Positions 52,627 to 60,953 of a DNA stretch of 64,000 nucleotides are shown one piece after another. This DNA is from Gemmatimonadaceae bacterium (GTDB lineage Bacteria; Gemmatimonadota; Gemmatimonadetes; Gemmatimonadales; Gemmatimonadaceae). A program made the translations under genes and the position numbers. The notes beneath the pieces were generated by a model. That model worked only from the letters and a program-made list of their open reading frames with translations, was not told the DNA's origin and ran no database searches. Positions within the stretch are counted from its first letter, which is position 1, and each line of letters opens with the position of its first letter. The stretch is taken from positions 248,001 through 312,000 of the forward strand of contig DASYSS010000017.1 in assembly GCA_036003045.1 (NCBI GenBank). The letters are read 5' to 3'.

Positions 52627-53283
52627 TCAGAAAAGAATTCCGAACGTGACGGGGATCGACTGGATCGAGCTTCGCTTGATCAAGCCGCTACTCTGCGTGA
52701 ACACGTTCTGAATCCGTGCTTCGGCGAACGCTGACACGCGGCCGAACTTCGCCTCGATGCCGCCGCCGCCGTCGACGCCGAAGTTCGTGTTGGACAGCGT
52801 GCTTTGCGTTCCGCTTGCCCCGTTGACCAGGTCGCGCACGTTGAATGCGCCCATTCCTGCCATCACGAACGGACTGACCGGTCCGGGGACGAGGTGAATC
52901 TTGATCCCGGCGGTGCCTCCGAGAATCTGGCTCGTCCCTGGATTGCTCGTGCTGACCGAACCGACAGAGGAATTCGCGACCGCCGGTTTGTAGTCGAACC
53001 GATCGTAGGTGAACGCGAATCGCAGCGCCGGGAGGCCGGCCCCGAGAAAATTCACGAGCACGAAGCCTGTCCCGTTCACGCCGTTCTGAAGCGCGTCCTT
53101 TGCGTCGGAAACCGGCACGGTCACGCCGCCGCCGAACCCGACGCGAACCATCGGCTCACCACCTCCGCCCCCCCCGCCGCCGCCGCCGAACTGACAGAGA
53201 GCCGTAGCCGAGTTGGCGGCCAACGCAAGCACGATCGCCGCGACGCGAGCAAACGCGCGCCCACGGATCACTGAGTTCTGCAC
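52627..53283 (-). CDS. Outer-membrane beta-barrel-like protein
   Basis: 218 residues. A signal peptide (about 1-30) and a Gly-rich stretch (ten Gly) precede eight or so amphipathic strands. The C-terminus ends ...SIPVTFGILF with a terminal Phe, the usual barrel-assembly signal. It resembles small OmpA-like/opacity barrel proteins of unknown function. The Gly run is encoded by C-rich sequence near 53170-53188 and may be slippage-prone. It overlaps by 16 bp the truncated DUF1028 frame upstream. Confidence 0.75.
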   Translation of the reverse strand: MQNSVIRGRAFARVAAIVLALAANSATALCQFGGGGGGGGGGEPMVRVGFGGGVTVPVSDAKDALQNGVNGTGFVLVNFLGAGLPALRFAFTYDRFDYKPAVANSSVGSVSTSNPGTSQILGGTAGIKIHLVPGPVSPFVMAGMGAFNVRDLVNGASGTQSTLSNTNFGVDGGGGIEAKFGRVSAFAEARIQNVFTQSSGLIKRSSIQSIPVTFGILF

Positions 53284-53564
53284 GACTGCTCCTCGAAACG
53301 GGTGAGAAGGCCGACCATCCAGTCTAAAGCCGACGGCCGGGCACGCCAGACAGTTGCTACGGTGCGCGCGGAATTTGTCTTTGTGCGGCCGCCGACGGAG
53401 AACACACGTGATTGCACCACCCCACCGAGCTCACCAGTGGCGGGATCATAGGCGAGAATCGAGAATGTGTCGGTCGGCCACAGTTCGGGAGTAGGGGACG
53501 CGCGCCTTTGCGAGCTCTGCGATGCGGCAGGTTCAGCTAGTAGCGCGAGACTTGCGGCTGTCAT
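53268..53564 (-). pseudogene. Truncated 5-prime remnant of a DUF1028-family secreted protein
   Basis: An open frame of 98 residues starts at ATG 53564 with a signal peptide (MTAASLALLAEPAAS). It continues with TFSILAYDPATGELGGVVQSRVFSVGG, a good match to the start of the DUF1028 Ntn-hydrolase-like family. After that the sequence loses similarity and stops, whereas full members have about 220-300 residues. This fills most of the 335-nt gap between the barrel gene and sixA. It is likely a decayed gene; a short functional protein cannot be excluded. Confidence 0.55.
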
Positions 53565-53618
53565 GAAGCTTACGAGAATGCGTCTCGTGGCATCTCCAAT
53601 CGAGGAATGCGGCCGCCA

Positions 53619-54131
53619 ATGCACTTGCTGATCATTCGACATGCGATCGCCGAGGATCGCGACTCGTTCGCCAGCTCCGGCAAATCGGACGACGTCAGAC
53701 CGCTCACCGACGAAGGCCGCGCGAAGATGAAGCTCGGCGCGGAAGGAATTCGCGCGCTCGTGCCCGACATTTCTTTGCTGGCAGCGAGCCCTTTGACTCG
53801 CGCGCAGGAGACGGCCGACATCGTGGGCAAGGAGTACGGACTCGAAATCGGCGCGACGACGGACGCGCTTCGGCCGAGAGCGGCCTTCCCCGATTTCGTC
53901 ACCTGGCTCGCGGAGCAGGGGCACCAAGACGTCGTGGCGGTCGTCGGACACGAGCCGCATCTGAGCGCGTTGGCGACCTGGTTGATCTGCGGCGACAAGC
54001 AGTCGCGACTCGAATTGAAGAAGGGCGGTGCGTGCCTCATCGCCTTCGCCGGCGCGCCGAAGAAGGGCGGCGGCACGCTCGAGTGGGCGCTTCATCCGAG
54101 TCATCTGCGAGCGATCGCCAAACAAGGTTAA
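53619..54131 (+). CDS. sixA: Phosphohistidine phosphatase SixA
   Basis: 170 residues of the histidine-phosphatase (RHG) superfamily. RHAIAEDR carries the catalytic His, SPLTRAQETAD the second Arg and VVGHEPHLS the second His. It probably dephosphorylates phosphohistidine on HPt-type or PTS proteins. The start is ATG 53619; the in-frame ATG 53607 adds MRPP and has a Shine-Dalgarno that lies too close. It converges on the GH20 gene and the two stops overlap by 4 bp. Confidence 0.88.
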   Translation: MHLLIIRHAIAEDRDSFASSGKSDDVRPLTDEGRAKMKLGAEGIRALVPDISLLAASPLTRAQETADIVGKEYGLEIGATTDALRPRAAFPDFVTWLAEQGHQDVVAVVGHEPHLSALATWLICGDKQSRLELKKGGACLIAFAGAPKKGGGTLEWALHPSHLRAIAKQG

Positions 54132-55822
54132 GGTTTCGTCGGCGGCCGGTAATTCACGTCGAGCGATTGCAGACGCGCGAGCTCCGCGGGAAGCCGCGCC
54201 GAAAAATCGGCAAAGTCACGACGCGACTTCGGCGACCAGAGCACCTCGGCGAGCGCCGCCTCGCGCGGCAACGCCATGTACTCGACGTTTTTCGGACCTT
54301 CGATGTACTCGGTCCAGACCTGTCCCTGCGCGCCGAGGATGTGTGAGGTGAACTGCGGCTCGAGCTCGGCGGGAATCGGTTCGTAGGCGTAGACGGAATC
54401 GAGCGGTAGGAATCCGCCGATGGCCAGCGGCTCCGTGGCCTGGCTGCGCGACTGATAGTGGTCGAAGTACGTGTAGTCGCCCGGAGTCATGATCACGTCG
54501 TGGCCCGCGCGCGCGGCGGCGAGGCCGCCGGCGATTCCGCGCCACGACATCACGACGGCGTTCGGCGCGAGTCCTCCTTCGAGGATCTCGTCCCATCCGA
54601 CGAGCCGGCGCCCGTGCGCGGTGAGAAAGTGATCCATCTGCGTTGTGAACCAACTCTGCAACTCGTTTTCGGCGCGGAAATCCCGCGGGTTGTTGGGATC
54701 ATCGGGGGCGATGCCGAGCGCCTTGATCTTCGCTTGCGCGCGCGGGCTGGCCTTCCACTCCGGCTTGATGGCTTCATCGCCGCCGATGTGAATGAAGTCG
54801 CCCGGAAAGAGTCCCATGACTTCGGTGAGCACGTCCTGCATGAACGCGATGGTCGTGTCGGACGGATTCAGGATGTGCGGCGTGACTCCCCAACGATTCC
54901 AAACCGGAACAGAGTCGCCGAAGTTGCCCAGGCTCGGATATGCCGCGATCGCGGCTTGTGAGTGTCCGGGCATCTCGATCTCGGGCACGATTCGAACGAA
55001 TCGTTCGCGCGCGTACTCCACGATCTCTCGCACGTCATCCTGCGTGTAGAAGCCGCCGTGCGGCTTGTGGTCGTAGACGTCGAGCGTCGAATCGCGCTGC
55101 GCCTTACCGACGAGGGTCTGCGACCGCCACGCACCGACCGACGTGAGGCGCGGATACTTCTTGATCTCGATGCGCCACCCCTGGTCGTCGGTGAGGTGCC
55201 AGTGAAACGAGTTCATTCTGTGCAGCGCCAGCAGGTCGATGTACTTCTTCACGAACTCCTTCGGCATGAAGTGGCGTGAGACGTCGAGGTGCATGCCGCG
55301 CCAGGCGAATCTCGGGCGATCGACGATCGTGACGGCGGGGATCGTCCATTTCACGCCGGCGATCGGCGCGTCGCGGAAGATTTCAGGCGGGAGAAGCTGC
55401 CGGAGGGATTGCGTCGCGTAGAAGGCGCCCGCGGGAGCGGCGGAGGTGATCGTGATCACGCTCGGCGTCACGGCGAGCCGGTAGCCCTCTCGTCCCAAGC
55501 TCGTGTCGCGCGCGGTGTGGGCAAAGACGATCCGATTTCCCGTCTTCGATCCGCCGACGCCGACACGCAGGTCGAAGCCGGTGGCGGGCGCGATGTCGCG
55601 CACGAACCGGCGAGCGACGGCGCTGTCGTCGCGGTCGGTCCACAGCGCGGTGCGTGCGGTCAGCTGAAACGTCCCTCGCCCCAGAGAGACGGATGCCGGA
55701 CGAGGAATGATCGAGACATCGGTGGCGGTCTGCGCCGCGAGAACGGCGGGCGCCGCGCCAGCGAGGAGCAGCGCGAGGAGCAGCGCGAGGAGCAGCGCGA
55801 GAGGAATTCCGGCTGTTCTCAT
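54128..55822 (-). CDS. Secreted beta-N-acetylhexosaminidase (GH20)
   Basis: 564 residues. A signal peptide with an internal (LLLA)n repeat precedes a GH20b N-domain (about 35-155) and the GH20 TIM barrel (about 160-530). The catalytic pair Asp349-Glu350 lies in HIGGDEA. WHLTDDQGWRIEIKKYP and VPEIEMPGHSQAAI are further family motifs. It releases GlcNAc/GalNAc from chito-oligosaccharides or glycans in the periplasm and complements the GH3 NagZ at 20754. It starts at ATG 55822 (MRTAGIP). It converges on sixA. Confidence 0.93.
   Translation of the reverse strand: MRTAGIPLALLLALLLALLLAGAAPAVLAAQTATDVSIIPRPASVSLGRGTFQLTARTALWTDRDDSAVARRFVRDIAPATGFDLRVGVGGSKTGNRIVFAHTARDTSLGREGYRLAVTPSVITITSAAPAGAFYATQSLRQLLPPEIFRDAPIAGVKWTIPAVTIVDRPRFAWRGMHLDVSRHFMPKEFVKKYIDLLALHRMNSFHWHLTDDQGWRIEIKKYPRLTSVGAWRSQTLVGKAQRDSTLDVYDHKPHGGFYTQDDVREIVEYARERFVRIVPEIEMPGHSQAAIAAYPSLGNFGDSVPVWNRWGVTPHILNPSDTTIAFMQDVLTEVMGLFPGDFIHIGGDEAIKPEWKASPRAQAKIKALGIAPDDPNNPRDFRAENELQSWFTTQMDHFLTAHGRRLVGWDEILEGGLAPNAVVMSWRGIAGGLAAARAGHDVIMTPGDYTYFDHYQSRSQATEPLAIGGFLPLDSVYAYEPIPAELEPQFTSHILGAQGQVWTEYIEGPKNVEYMALPREAALAEVLWSPKSRRDFADFSARLPAELARLQSLDVNYRPPTKP
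55761..55807. repeat. 12-bp tandem repeat in the GH20 signal peptide
   Basis: The unit GCGAGGAGCAGC occurs three full times plus a partial copy. On the coding (minus) strand it encodes the repeated Leu-Leu-Leu-Ala of the signal peptide core. Confidence 0.88.
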
Positions 55823-55930
55823 GCGCGTCAAGATAGCTCGCCCCGGGCGCCAGCGAACCCGCCGACGGCATTGCCGCGCCCGAAGCGTCCGACCATGTTT
55901 GCGATGTCACAACTCTGCTCCGACGAGGAC

Positions 55931-56800
55931 ATGGAGAATCGAAGAAGCTTTCTCGCGACGCTCGGCGTCGCGGCGCTGAGTGTGTCGGCGCGACGCGCAC
56001 TAGGAGAGGGGATCGAGCGGCTCGCGGATTTCCCCGGGGCCCCCGCGACGCCGAAGAAGCTGGCCCGTGTCGGGATGGAGCTGTACACGGTTCGGAGCAA
56101 TGTGTCCGCCGACATGGCCGGCACGCTCGCCGCCCTGGCCAAGATCGGCTACAAGGAGGTCGAGTTCGCGGGCTACTACAACCACGCCGCGAGCGAAATC
56201 CGCGACATACTGAAGGCGAACGGCCTGACCGCGCCGTCCGCGCACGTCGGTATCGAAGCGATCGAGACCGGCGGCGCGCAGACGTTCGCCGACGCCAAAG
56301 TCATCGGGCACGAGTTCATCACGGTGGCGTCGCTGCCGCGCGGACCCAAGACGACGGCCGACGACTGGAAGCAGGTCGCGGCGCGATTCAACAAGGCCGG
56401 CGAGGCATGCAAGTCCGCCGGGTTCCGCTTCGCGTTTCACAACCACAACGACATCGTAAAAAAGACCGGCGACGTGCTGCCGATCGAGATCCTGATGAAG
56501 GAGACCGATCCGGCGCTCGTGTCGTACGAGATGGACATCTATTGGGCAGTGAACGGCGGCGCCGACCCGCTCCAACTTCTTGCCGCCTATCCCGGGCGGT
56601 TCTCGATGTTCCACGCGAAGGATTCGATGGGACCGCCCGACCACAAGATGGCGGACGTCGGCGCGGGCGTGATCGACTTCAAGACCATCTTCGCGAAGGG
56701 CAAGGGCGTCGAGCACTACTTCGTCGAGCACGACAATCCGCCCGACCCGATGGCGAGCGCCGCGGCCAGCTACAAGTATCTCTCGAATCTGGAATTCTAG
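55931..56800 (+). CDS. Tat-exported sugar phosphate isomerase/epimerase-like TIM-barrel protein
   Basis: 289 residues. A twin-arginine signal (NRRSFLATLGVAAL, Arg4-Arg5) precedes an AP_endonuc_2-type TIM barrel (about 40-289). Motifs include IGYKEVEFAGYY, FAFHNHNDIV, YEMDIYWAVNGGADP, MFHAKDS and HYFVEHDNP, with Glu/Asp/His metal ligands. Relatives include sugar isomerases and enzymes acting on 3-keto-glycosides, and the neighbours favour the latter (inference). ATG 55931 is used; ATG 55895 is an in-frame alternative. The next gene starts in its stop codon. Confidence 0.85.
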   Translation: MENRRSFLATLGVAALSVSARRALGEGIERLADFPGAPATPKKLARVGMELYTVRSNVSADMAGTLAALAKIGYKEVEFAGYYNHAASEIRDILKANGLTAPSAHVGIEAIETGGAQTFADAKVIGHEFITVASLPRGPKTTADDWKQVAARFNKAGEACKSAGFRFAFHNHNDIVKKTGDVLPIEILMKETDPALVSYEMDIYWAVNGGADPLQLLAAYPGRFSMFHAKDSMGPPDHKMADVGAGVIDFKTIFAKGKGVEHYFVEHDNPPDPMASAAASYKYLSNLEF

Positions 56801-58587
56801 TGTTCGAGCACCGCGTACCGCGTTTGAGCCCGGGCACGCGCGCGATCGCCGCGTTGCAGCTCGCCGTGCTGCTGATCGCTCCGCTCGGAGTGCCGCCGCT
56901 CCTCGCGGCGAAAGCGCCGCCCGGTGTTCGCCGACCAGCGGCGACGCCGGCGGATCTGCGGCGAATCGCGGCGGCATACTACGATTCCGTGAAGGTGAGC
57001 TATCCGGTGGCGTCGAGCGGCCAGGCACTGCACACGTGGGACGATCGTCTCACCGACTACCGGCCCGAAGCGATCGACGCACGGCGCGCGTACGTCCGGC
57101 GACTGCTCGCCCAAGTCCGCGCAATCGACACGGCGACGTGGAGCCGCGACGACCAAGTCGACTGGGTGCTGTTTCGGTCGCAGCTCGAGGCGGCGGAGTT
57201 CTACAACCGCGTGCAGGACGCCGAGCACGCCGATCCGCAGACGTACGTCAATGAAATCTCGAACGGAATCTTCTCGCTTCTGACGAAGGATTACGCGCCG
57301 GCCCGACAACGCGCGCTCGCGGCGACCGCGCGGCTTCGCGCGACGCCGGCGATGCTTCGTCAGGGCGAAGCGAATCTCACCAAGCCCGTCTCACTCTACG
57401 CCAAGCTGGCGATCGACGCCGCGCGCGGCGGAGACGAGCTGTACACCGAGAGTCTGATGACGTTGGCGAAGGATCTCTCGCCGTCAGAACGATCGGCGCT
57501 CGTTTCGTCGCGAGACTCCGCGATCGCCGCGCTCCACGCGTATGCCGATTGGCTCGCCGCGCGCGCGAAGTCGATGCCGCCCTGGCGCGCGATGGGAACG
57601 GCGAACTACGAGTACATGCTCCACCACATCTATCTGTTGCCGCTGAACGCCGACCAGCTCACGACGATCGGCCAGACGGAGCTTGCCCGGTATCGTTCGC
57701 TCGAAGCGATGCTCCCCGATCCGCGCCTCGCCAATCCGGATCCTTCCCGAGCGCCGCGCATCCCAACAAATCAAGCGGATTTTCTCAAAACGTACCAAGC
57801 GCGCGAGAAGGAAGTCATCGACTTCATCAACGCCAAAAAGCTGGTGACGTTGCCCCCGTATCTCGGGCCGTTCTACATACGCCAGCTGCCCGAGGCGTTC
57901 AAGCCGACGAGTCCGGGCGGTTTCATGAATGCGCCGGGCCTCTATGACAAGGATCCGTCGGGCTTCTACTTCATTCCGACGTACGATCCGAAGAGCAAGA
58001 ACTTCTACATTCGAGCCGCGATCGAAGATCCGCGGCCGCTGATCGTCCACGAGGGTTTGCCCGGACACTTCGTCCAGATCAGCATCTCGAACCACGTCTC
58101 CGACGAGATCAGACGCCAACAGGGCGACGGCGTCTTCGCCGAGGGGTGGGCGCTCTATCTCGAGGAGGTCGCGCTCCACGAGGGTCTGATCGCGCAGAAC
58201 ACCGGCGGTCACGGCCAAGTGCTTCGTCTTTCGCGTTATCGCGCCGCGCGCGTGGGCGTCGACGCGAATTTGCACACCGGCAAATGGACCTTCGAGCAGG
58301 CCGTGCAGTATTTCATGAACGAAGGCGGCCTCGATCGCGAGGCGGCCGAGGGTGAAGCGGCGGGTGCCGCTTCGCAACCGACGCAGAAAATGACGTACAT
58401 CGTCGGGAAGCTCGGCTTCATGCGATTGCTCGGCCGTTACCGCGACGCGCACCCGAATGATTTTCGGCTCGGCGCGTTCCACGATCAGGTCATTTCCTAC
58501 GGAACGCTGCCACAGTCGGTAGTCGAGTGGCTGATGTTCAACGATCCCACCGCGGTGAAGCAGGCAACCAGACAGGATACTCCCTAG
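56800..58587 (+). CDS. Secreted DUF885-family metallohydrolase
   Basis: 595 residues from GTG 56800, which overlaps the previous stop by one base (TAGTG). A hydrophobic export signal (about 13-32) precedes a mostly helical DUF885 domain. HEGLPGH (His417-Glu418...His423) and GWALYLEEVALHEG form a gluzincin-like metal site. DUF885 members are putative peptidases or esterases. Its insertion inside a sugar-oxidation-like gene set is unexpected, and co-transcription is implied by the tight spacing (0 nt to the GMC gene). Confidence 0.82.
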   Translation: MFEHRVPRLSPGTRAIAALQLAVLLIAPLGVPPLLAAKAPPGVRRPAATPADLRRIAAAYYDSVKVSYPVASSGQALHTWDDRLTDYRPEAIDARRAYVRRLLAQVRAIDTATWSRDDQVDWVLFRSQLEAAEFYNRVQDAEHADPQTYVNEISNGIFSLLTKDYAPARQRALAATARLRATPAMLRQGEANLTKPVSLYAKLAIDAARGGDELYTESLMTLAKDLSPSERSALVSSRDSAIAALHAYADWLAARAKSMPPWRAMGTANYEYMLHHIYLLPLNADQLTTIGQTELARYRSLEAMLPDPRLANPDPSRAPRIPTNQADFLKTYQAREKEVIDFINAKKLVTLPPYLGPFYIRQLPEAFKPTSPGGFMNAPGLYDKDPSGFYFIPTYDPKSKNFYIRAAIEDPRPLIVHEGLPGHFVQISISNHVSDEIRRQQGDGVFAEGWALYLEEVALHEGLIAQNTGGHGQVLRLSRYRAARVGVDANLHTGKWTFEQAVQYFMNEGGLDREAAEGEAAGAASQPTQKMTYIVGKLGFMRLLGRYRDAHPNDFRLGAFHDQVISYGTLPQSVVEWLMFNDPTAVKQATRQDTP

Positions 58588-60270
58588 ATGCGACAACGAC
58601 CGGTCTACGACGTCGCGATCATCGGCTCGGGGGCGGGCGGCGGCATGGCCGCCTACGTCCTGACGAAGGCCGGAGCGCGCGTGGTCATGCTCGAAGCGGG
58701 CCCGCGCTGGTTCGCGTCGAAAGACTCGAAGATGCTCGTGCCCAACTACGCGACGCCGCACCGGGGCGCGTCGATCCACGGGCGTCCGTTCGGCGAGTTC
58801 GATGCGTGCGACGGCGGTTGGGAAATCGACGGCGAGCCGTACACGAAAGCGCCCGGCACGCAGTTCAGCTGGTGGCGCGCGCGCATGCTGGGCGGCCGCA
58901 CGAATCACTGGGGCCGGATCTCCCTGCGCTTTGGCCCCGACGACTTCCGGCGCAAATCGCTCGACGGGCTCGGCGACGACTGGCCCATCAGCTACGACGA
59001 CGTGAAGCCCTACTATGACAACGTCGATCAGTTCATCGGTCTGTACGGCACGAACGAAGGCCTCCGCAACGCGCCGGACGGCATCTTCATGCCGCCGCCG
59101 AAGCCGCGGTGTCACGAGCTGTTGGTGAAGAAAGCGTCGGACAAGCTGAACGTCACGTGCATCCCGGCGCGGCTGTCGATCATCACGAAGCCGCTGAACG
59201 GACGGATGGCCTGTCACTATTGCGGCCAGTGCAACCGCGGCTGTCAGGTGAAGGCCAACTTCTCGAGCGGCGACGTCCTCATCGCGCCGGCGCTCGAGAC
59301 GGGGAAGCTGACACTCATCACGAACGCGATGGCGCGCGAGGTGACGGTCGGGGCAGACGGATTGGCGAACGGCGTGTCGTACATCGACAAGAACACGAAC
59401 ACCGACGAACACGTCAACGCCAAAGTCGTCGTGCTCGCGGCGAGCGCGATGGAAACCGCGCGACTACTGCTCAACTCCAAGTCGAGCCAACACCCGAACG
59501 GGCTGGCCAACTCGAGCGGCGTCGTCGGCAAGTATCTCACGGACACCACCGGCGCGGGCGTGTCGGGACACATCCCCGCGCTCGAGGACCACATCCCGCA
59601 CAACCACGACGGCGTGGGCGGGATGCACGTCTACATGCCGTGGTGGCTCGACAATTCGAAGCTGGATTTCCCGCGCGGCTACCATATAGAAGTGTACGGC
59701 GGAGCCGGACAGCCGGGCGCCGGATCGGGCGCCGGAATCCAGCGGCTCAACGGGGGGGGCTACGGCAAACAGCTCAAGGCCGACTACCGCAAGTACTACG
59801 GCGCCTCGATTGGGTTCGACGGCCGCGGCGAGATGATCCCCAACGAGAACTCGTACTGCGAGCTCGATCCGACGATGGTCGACCGCTTCGGAATACCCGT
59901 GCTTCGCTTCCACTGGAAGTTCACCGACTACGAGATCAACCAGGCGAAGCACATGCAGGAGACTTTCCGCGCGTTGATCGTGGCGATGGGCGGCACGCCG
60001 TCGTCGCCGATGCCGTCGCGCGAACGGAACTACGGTCTCGCCGACGGCGGGACGATCATCCACGAGCTCGGTGGCGCGCGCATGGGTGCCGACCCGGCGA
60101 CGTCCGTGGTGAACGCCAACTGCCAAGCGCACGACGTGAAGAATCTCTTCGTCGCCGACGGTGCGCCGTTCGTGTCGCAGGCGGACAAGAATCCCACGTG
60201 GACCATTCTCGCGTTGTCATGGCGCACCAGCGAATACATCGCGCAGCAACGCGCAGCGGGGGCGATATGA
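58588..60270 (+). CDS. GMC-family dehydrogenase with Fe-S motif (glucoside 3-dehydrogenase-like large subunit)
   Basis: 560 residues. FAD-binding starts with IIGSGAGGGMAAYVL (about 11-25). GMC C-terminal motifs (IIHELGGARMGADP, NPTWTILALSWR) complete the fold. A Cys cluster CHYCGQCNRGC (Cys209, 212, 215, 219) is absent from ordinary GMC oxidases but typical of glucoside 3-dehydrogenases that carry an iron-sulfur cluster. There is no signal peptide, so it probably reaches the periplasm bound to its Tat-exported small subunit, encoded next with a 4-bp overlap. It oxidises sugar C3 to a ketone and passes electrons to a cytochrome (family knowledge). Confidence 0.85.
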   Translation: MRQRPVYDVAIIGSGAGGGMAAYVLTKAGARVVMLEAGPRWFASKDSKMLVPNYATPHRGASIHGRPFGEFDACDGGWEIDGEPYTKAPGTQFSWWRARMLGGRTNHWGRISLRFGPDDFRRKSLDGLGDDWPISYDDVKPYYDNVDQFIGLYGTNEGLRNAPDGIFMPPPKPRCHELLVKKASDKLNVTCIPARLSIITKPLNGRMACHYCGQCNRGCQVKANFSSGDVLIAPALETGKLTLITNAMAREVTVGADGLANGVSYIDKNTNTDEHVNAKVVVLAASAMETARLLLNSKSSQHPNGLANSSGVVGKYLTDTTGAGVSGHIPALEDHIPHNHDGVGGMHVYMPWWLDNSKLDFPRGYHIEVYGGAGQPGAGSGAGIQRLNGGGYGKQLKADYRKYYGASIGFDGRGEMIPNENSYCELDPTMVDRFGIPVLRFHWKFTDYEINQAKHMQETFRALIVAMGGTPSSPMPSRERNYGLADGGTIIHELGGARMGADPATSVVNANCQAHDVKNLFVADGAPFVSQADKNPTWTILALSWRTSEYIAQQRAAGAI

Positions 60271-60953
60271 GCACGACGAACGACGATCGCGAGCTCGAGA
60301 CCGCGAGTCCGGCCTCGACCGACGCGACGATTTCGCGCCGGCGCATGCTGCAAGTGCTCGGCGCGGTCCCAGTCGCGGCGGCGTTGAGCCCGGCGACGGC
60401 GCTCGAGCAGGTCACCTCACAAACTCAGGCCGCTGCGGCCGTGCAGGCGGCCGCGCCTCGCTTCTTCACGCAGCACGAGTGGAGGACCCTCCGCGTACTC
60501 GTGGACTACATCATTCCACGCGACGACGTCTCTGGGAGCGCGACCGACGCGAAAGTCCCCGAGTACATGGACTATCTGCTCGCCGAAAAGGACGCCAATC
60601 CGGCGACGCAGGTCGCGATGCGCGGCGGCCTCGCGTGGATCGACACCGAGTCGGAGAAGCGGTTCGCGAAAACCTTCGTCGCCGCAACTGATCAGCAGCG
60701 GCGGCAGATCCTCGACGACATCGCGTTTCCGCAGAAGGCGCCGCCCGGCGTGTCGCATGGCGTCGCGTTCTTCAATCGGCTGCGCGACATGACCGCCTCC
60801 GGGTTCTACTCGAGCGCGTTGGGGTGGAAGGACCTTCAATACATCGGCAATGTGTTCAACCCGGGCTACGACGGCTGCCCGCCCGCCGCGCTCGAGAAGC
60901 TCGGTGTGACCTACGACCTGATGACCACACGTGTAAGTCCCGAGCAAAAATGA
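60267..60953 (+). CDS. Tat-exported dehydrogenase small subunit (gluconate 2-dehydrogenase subunit 3 family)
   Basis: 228 residues. A long n-region and twin-arginine signal SRRRMLQVLGA (about 23-33) precede the subunit-3 domain (about 65-228; WRTLRVLVDYIIPRDD, YNPGYDGCP-like end). Such subunits pair with GMC flavoproteins and carry them through the Tat pore. ATG 60267 overlaps the large-subunit stop by 4 bp (ATGA), and its own stop overlaps the next start by 4 bp. The electron-accepting cytochrome c usually found with it is not in the window. Confidence 0.88.
   Translation: MSTTNDDRELETASPASTDATISRRRMLQVLGAVPVAAALSPATALEQVTSQTQAAAAVQAAAPRFFTQHEWRTLRVLVDYIIPRDDVSGSATDAKVPEYMDYLLAEKDANPATQVAMRGGLAWIDTESEKRFAKTFVAATDQQRRQILDDIAFPQKAPPGVSHGVAFFNRLRDMTASGFYSSALGWKDLQYIGNVFNPGYDGCPPAALEKLGVTYDLMTTRVSPEQK

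Noticed and set aside
53268-54125. 285-codon minus-strand frame across sixA as a single gene
   Set aside because: The upstream two thirds are antisense to sixA with its catalytic motifs. Only the part from 53564 down shows protein-like sequence (DUF1028 start).
57484-59412. 642-codon open frame on the minus strand
   Set aside because: Antisense to the DUF885 and GMC genes, which have clear family motifs. Its composition is that of a shadow frame.
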